From NCBI GenBank assembly GCA_029247985.1, contig JAQWKF010000003.1, forward strand, positions 1-42,344: a DNA stretch of 42,344 bases, in the 5' to 3' direction. The notes beneath the pieces were generated by a model. That model searched no databases. It was not told the DNA's origin and worked only from the letters and a program-made list of their open reading frames with translations. Both the position numbers and the translations under genes were made by a program. The DNA is from Flavobacteriaceae bacterium (GTDB lineage: Bacteria > Bacteroidota > Bacteroidia > Flavobacteriales > Flavobacteriaceae). This document shows, piece after piece, positions 40,965 through 42,344 of this stretch (positions are counted from its first letter, which is position 1; the number at the start of each line of letters is the position of its first letter).

Positions 40965-41882
40965 ATCAAGGTTGTGTTGCATTCTATTTGCAACGTCTGA
41001 AAAATCAGCTTTTATAAATTTCTTTCCTGTTATGTGCTCATAAAGCTCTATATAACGTTCCGAAACTGTTACGATGTAGGCGTCTGACATTTCGGGAAGC
41101 GTTTGTCCTTCAAGTCCTTGAAAACCGTGTTCAATGAGCCATCGGCGCACAAACTCCTTTGAAAGCTGACGTTGTGGCGTTCCTTCAGCCTGACGTGCCT
41201 CATATCCATCGGCATAGAAATAACGAGATGAATCAGGTGTGTGAATTTCATCAATCAACACTATATTTCCTTCCTTATCTTTTCCAAACTCATATTTAGT
41301 ATCAACCAAAATCAACCCTTGCTTGGCAGCCATTTCAGTACCTCGTTTAAACAATGCTTTGGTATACCTAGCTAATTGCTGGTATTCTTCTTGAGTGACT
41401 ATGTTACGAGCAACCAATTCTTCAGGCGTAATGTCTTCATCGTGATCGCCTTGCTCAGCTTTGGTTGCAGGTGTGATGATGGGTTCTGGAAACGCATCAT
41501 TCTCACGCATACCTTCTGGCATAGGGGAACCACATAACAAGCGCTTTCCCAAGGCGTATTCGCGCGCGGCATGACCTGCTAAATATCCCCTAATCACCAT
41601 TTCGACTTTAAGAGGTGTACACGCTTTGCCAACGGCAATGTTTGGATCAGGCACTGCTTCTAACCAGTTAGGTACGATATCAGCTGTAGCTTCAAGCATA
41701 TGGGCAGCTATTTGGTTTAAAATCTGTCCTTTGTATGGAATTCCCTTCGGCATCACCACATCAAAGGCAGAAAGGCGGTCGCTAGCTACCATAACCAAGG
41801 TGTCATCTTCCAGATGATAAACCTCTCTAACTTTTCCGTTGTATTTACTTTTGCAACCCTTAAGTTGCAAGTCAGACTGCAT
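40947..41882 (-). CDS. purC: Phosphoribosylaminoimidazole-succinocarboxamide synthase
   Basis: The 311-residue SAICAR synthetase joins aspartate to CAIR in purine synthesis, using ATP. Family blocks are complete: KYNGKVREVYHLED, VASDRLSAFDVVMP, GKGCTPLK-like VGKACTPLKVEMVIRGYL, KAEQGDHDEDIT, LILVDTKYEFGK and DEIHTPDSSRYF. It is the long (~310 aa) type found in Bacteroidetes. The N-terminus (MQSDLQLKGCKSKY) is slightly shorter than many relatives, but all catalytic blocks are present. No promoter box is visible upstream: the DNA changes character right at the ATG (see the tail region), so the native promoter was probably lost in a chimeric join. Confidence 0.95.
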   Translation of the reverse strand: MQSDLQLKGCKSKYNGKVREVYHLEDDTLVMVASDRLSAFDVVMPKGIPYKGQILNQIAAHMLEATADIVPNWLEAVPDPNIAVGKACTPLKVEMVIRGYLAGHAAREYALGKRLLCGSPMPEGMRENDAFPEPIITPATKAEQGDHDEDITPEELVARNIVTQEEYQQLARYTKALFKRGTEMAAKQGLILVDTKYEFGKDKEGNIVLIDEIHTPDSSRYFYADGYEARQAEGTPQRQLSKEFVRRWLIEHGFQGLEGQTLPEMSDAYIVTVSERYIELYEHITGKKFIKADFSDVANRMQHNLDLYFQS

Positions 41883-42344
41883 GATGGTTTGCCTCGGCGT
41901 TTGTCATGTCCTGTCCCCAGGTCTGTTCATCAATCCACCCGTCGACCATTCCACGCGACGTTGTAGACATCGCGTTACACGGACGGCCCTTCTGCGTCGA
42001 CAGAAGGCGTTGATTCGTTAGATGAGGCGGTTCTTAGCGCATCTGAAGTGGCTCGATGTCTTGCATACGCATCTGCGCGAAATGAGGCGCACGATTTGAC
42101 CGCGTACTGTGGAACGGCGGTGGGAGGACACGCGGATTGCGCGTCTGGTGGAACGTCCGCCCAAGTGGCTTGCGTGCCACAATTCGTGTCTCCTTGACCT
42201 GGTGATTCGAGCGTTCCGACTTCGGATGCCTCGTTGGTGACCTGTTGCTGTGCAAGCCAACATGCGTGCTGTTTCCAAAGCTGTGCGTGCACTTCAATAG
42301 ATTTGGCCATTGCGTTGCACGACTCGAGGGTCAACCTGCAGTGT
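41883..42344. other. GC-rich terminal segment, probably foreign (chimeric clone end)
   Basis: These 462 bases have many CG dinucleotides and are clearly richer in G+C: hand counts of three 60-base rows give 31, 36 and 40 G+C, against 22 in a typical row at 38041. No TAnnTTTG box, flavobacterial gene or RNA is seen. On the minus strand one frame is open from the window edge to 41975 (about 119 codons from its first start, hydrophilic, starting MTLESCNAMAKSIEVHAQL); two other minus frames are also long, as expected from few stops. A 7-bp inverted repeat CCTTCTG/CAGAAGG spans 41988-42007. Origin unknown; a high-GC bacterium or a picoeukaryote would fit. Confidence 0.6.

Noticed and set aside
41941..42001. 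Two GTCGAC sites 55 bases apart in the GC-rich tail, as if from a cloning linker.
   Set aside because: GTCGAC is common in CG-rich DNA, and no vector sequence is recognisable around them.
42018..42297. Three overlapping minus-strand frames in the tail as candidate genes.
   Set aside because: Long frames are expected where stops are rare; no domain, signal or conserved block supports any one of them.
1..42344. CRISPR arrays, insertion sequences, att sites, tRNA, rRNA or tmRNA genes.
   Set aside because: No regularly spaced repeats, transposase or integrase genes, terminal inverted repeats, or cloverleaf sequences with CCA-type ends were seen in the short intergenic gaps.

Overview
This window looks like a piece of a compact marine-type Flavobacteriia (Bacteroidetes) chromosome, probably a large-insert environmental clone of about 42 kb. 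Four things support the lineage: promoters of the Bacteroidetes form TAnnTTTG in place of E. coli -35/-10 boxes; the near absence of Shine-Dalgarno sequences; lineage-typical genes (an OMP_b-brl TonB-type receptor, a YfhO membrane protein, a YbiT-like ABC-F protein, a DEDDh exonuclease/GIY-YIG fusion); and AT-rich coding DNA. Coding density is very high. Many neighbours overlap by 4 bases (ATGA, CTAA, CTAG), and no gene-free stretch exceeds 300 bases except the last ~460 bases.

Layout. 1-4.7 kb: end of an alpha/beta hydrolase, an MBL hydrolase with a small membrane protein, a conserved protein of unknown function, peroxiredoxin (bcp), an endonuclease III lacking its iron-sulfur cysteines, and an ECF sigma factor followed by an unlisted 46-residue ORF. 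4.7-7.5 kb: uvrA. 7.5-12.6 kb (minus strand): an export/glycan operon of YfhO membrane protein, GT4-type glycosyltransferase and flippase. 12.6-16.2 kb: outer-membrane transporter-like protein, GNAT-like protein and mnmE in an overlapping operon. 16.4-20.7 kb: cell-envelope genes (SnoaL-like lipoprotein, TonB-type receptor, small lipoprotein, OmpA-family lipoprotein) ending in a bidirectional terminator. 20.7-27.7 kb: uvrD/pcrA, recG, pheT. 27.7-31.9 kb: a two-gene membrane/DUF2007 unit behind the best promoter in the window, an ABC-F ATPase, transaldolase, an SDR, and the SRP RNA gene. 31.9-41.9 kb: glutaminyl cyclotransferase and beta-helix lipoproteins, glyA, smpB, pcm, a Gfo/Idh oxidoreductase, a YggS-type PLP protein, the exonuclease/GIY-YIG fusion, miaA and purC.

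Functionally this is mainly housekeeping: DNA repair (nth, uvrA, uvrD, recG, exo-GIY-YIG), tRNA and translation quality (mnmE, miaA, pheT, smpB, ABC-F, SRP RNA), central metabolism (transaldolase, glyA, purC) and envelope assembly. I see no CRISPR array, prophage, insertion sequence, tRNA or rRNA.

The most interesting signals are regulatory and architectural. (i) TAnnTTTG boxes end only 3-5 bases before seven start codons. The SRP RNA promoter, used as an internal ruler, puts its RNA 5' end 6 bases after the box, so these genes are probably leaderless. (ii) The SRP RNA gene is followed by a T8 tract and then directly by the ATG of an SDR gene. (iii) Two near-perfect operator-like palindromes lie upstream of uvrA and of the membrane/DUF2007 pair. 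(iv) The exonuclease/GIY-YIG fusion keeps the four-cysteine spacing of the UvrC iron-sulfur site. (v) The last ~460 bases are GC-rich and unlike the rest, which suggests a chimeric clone end.
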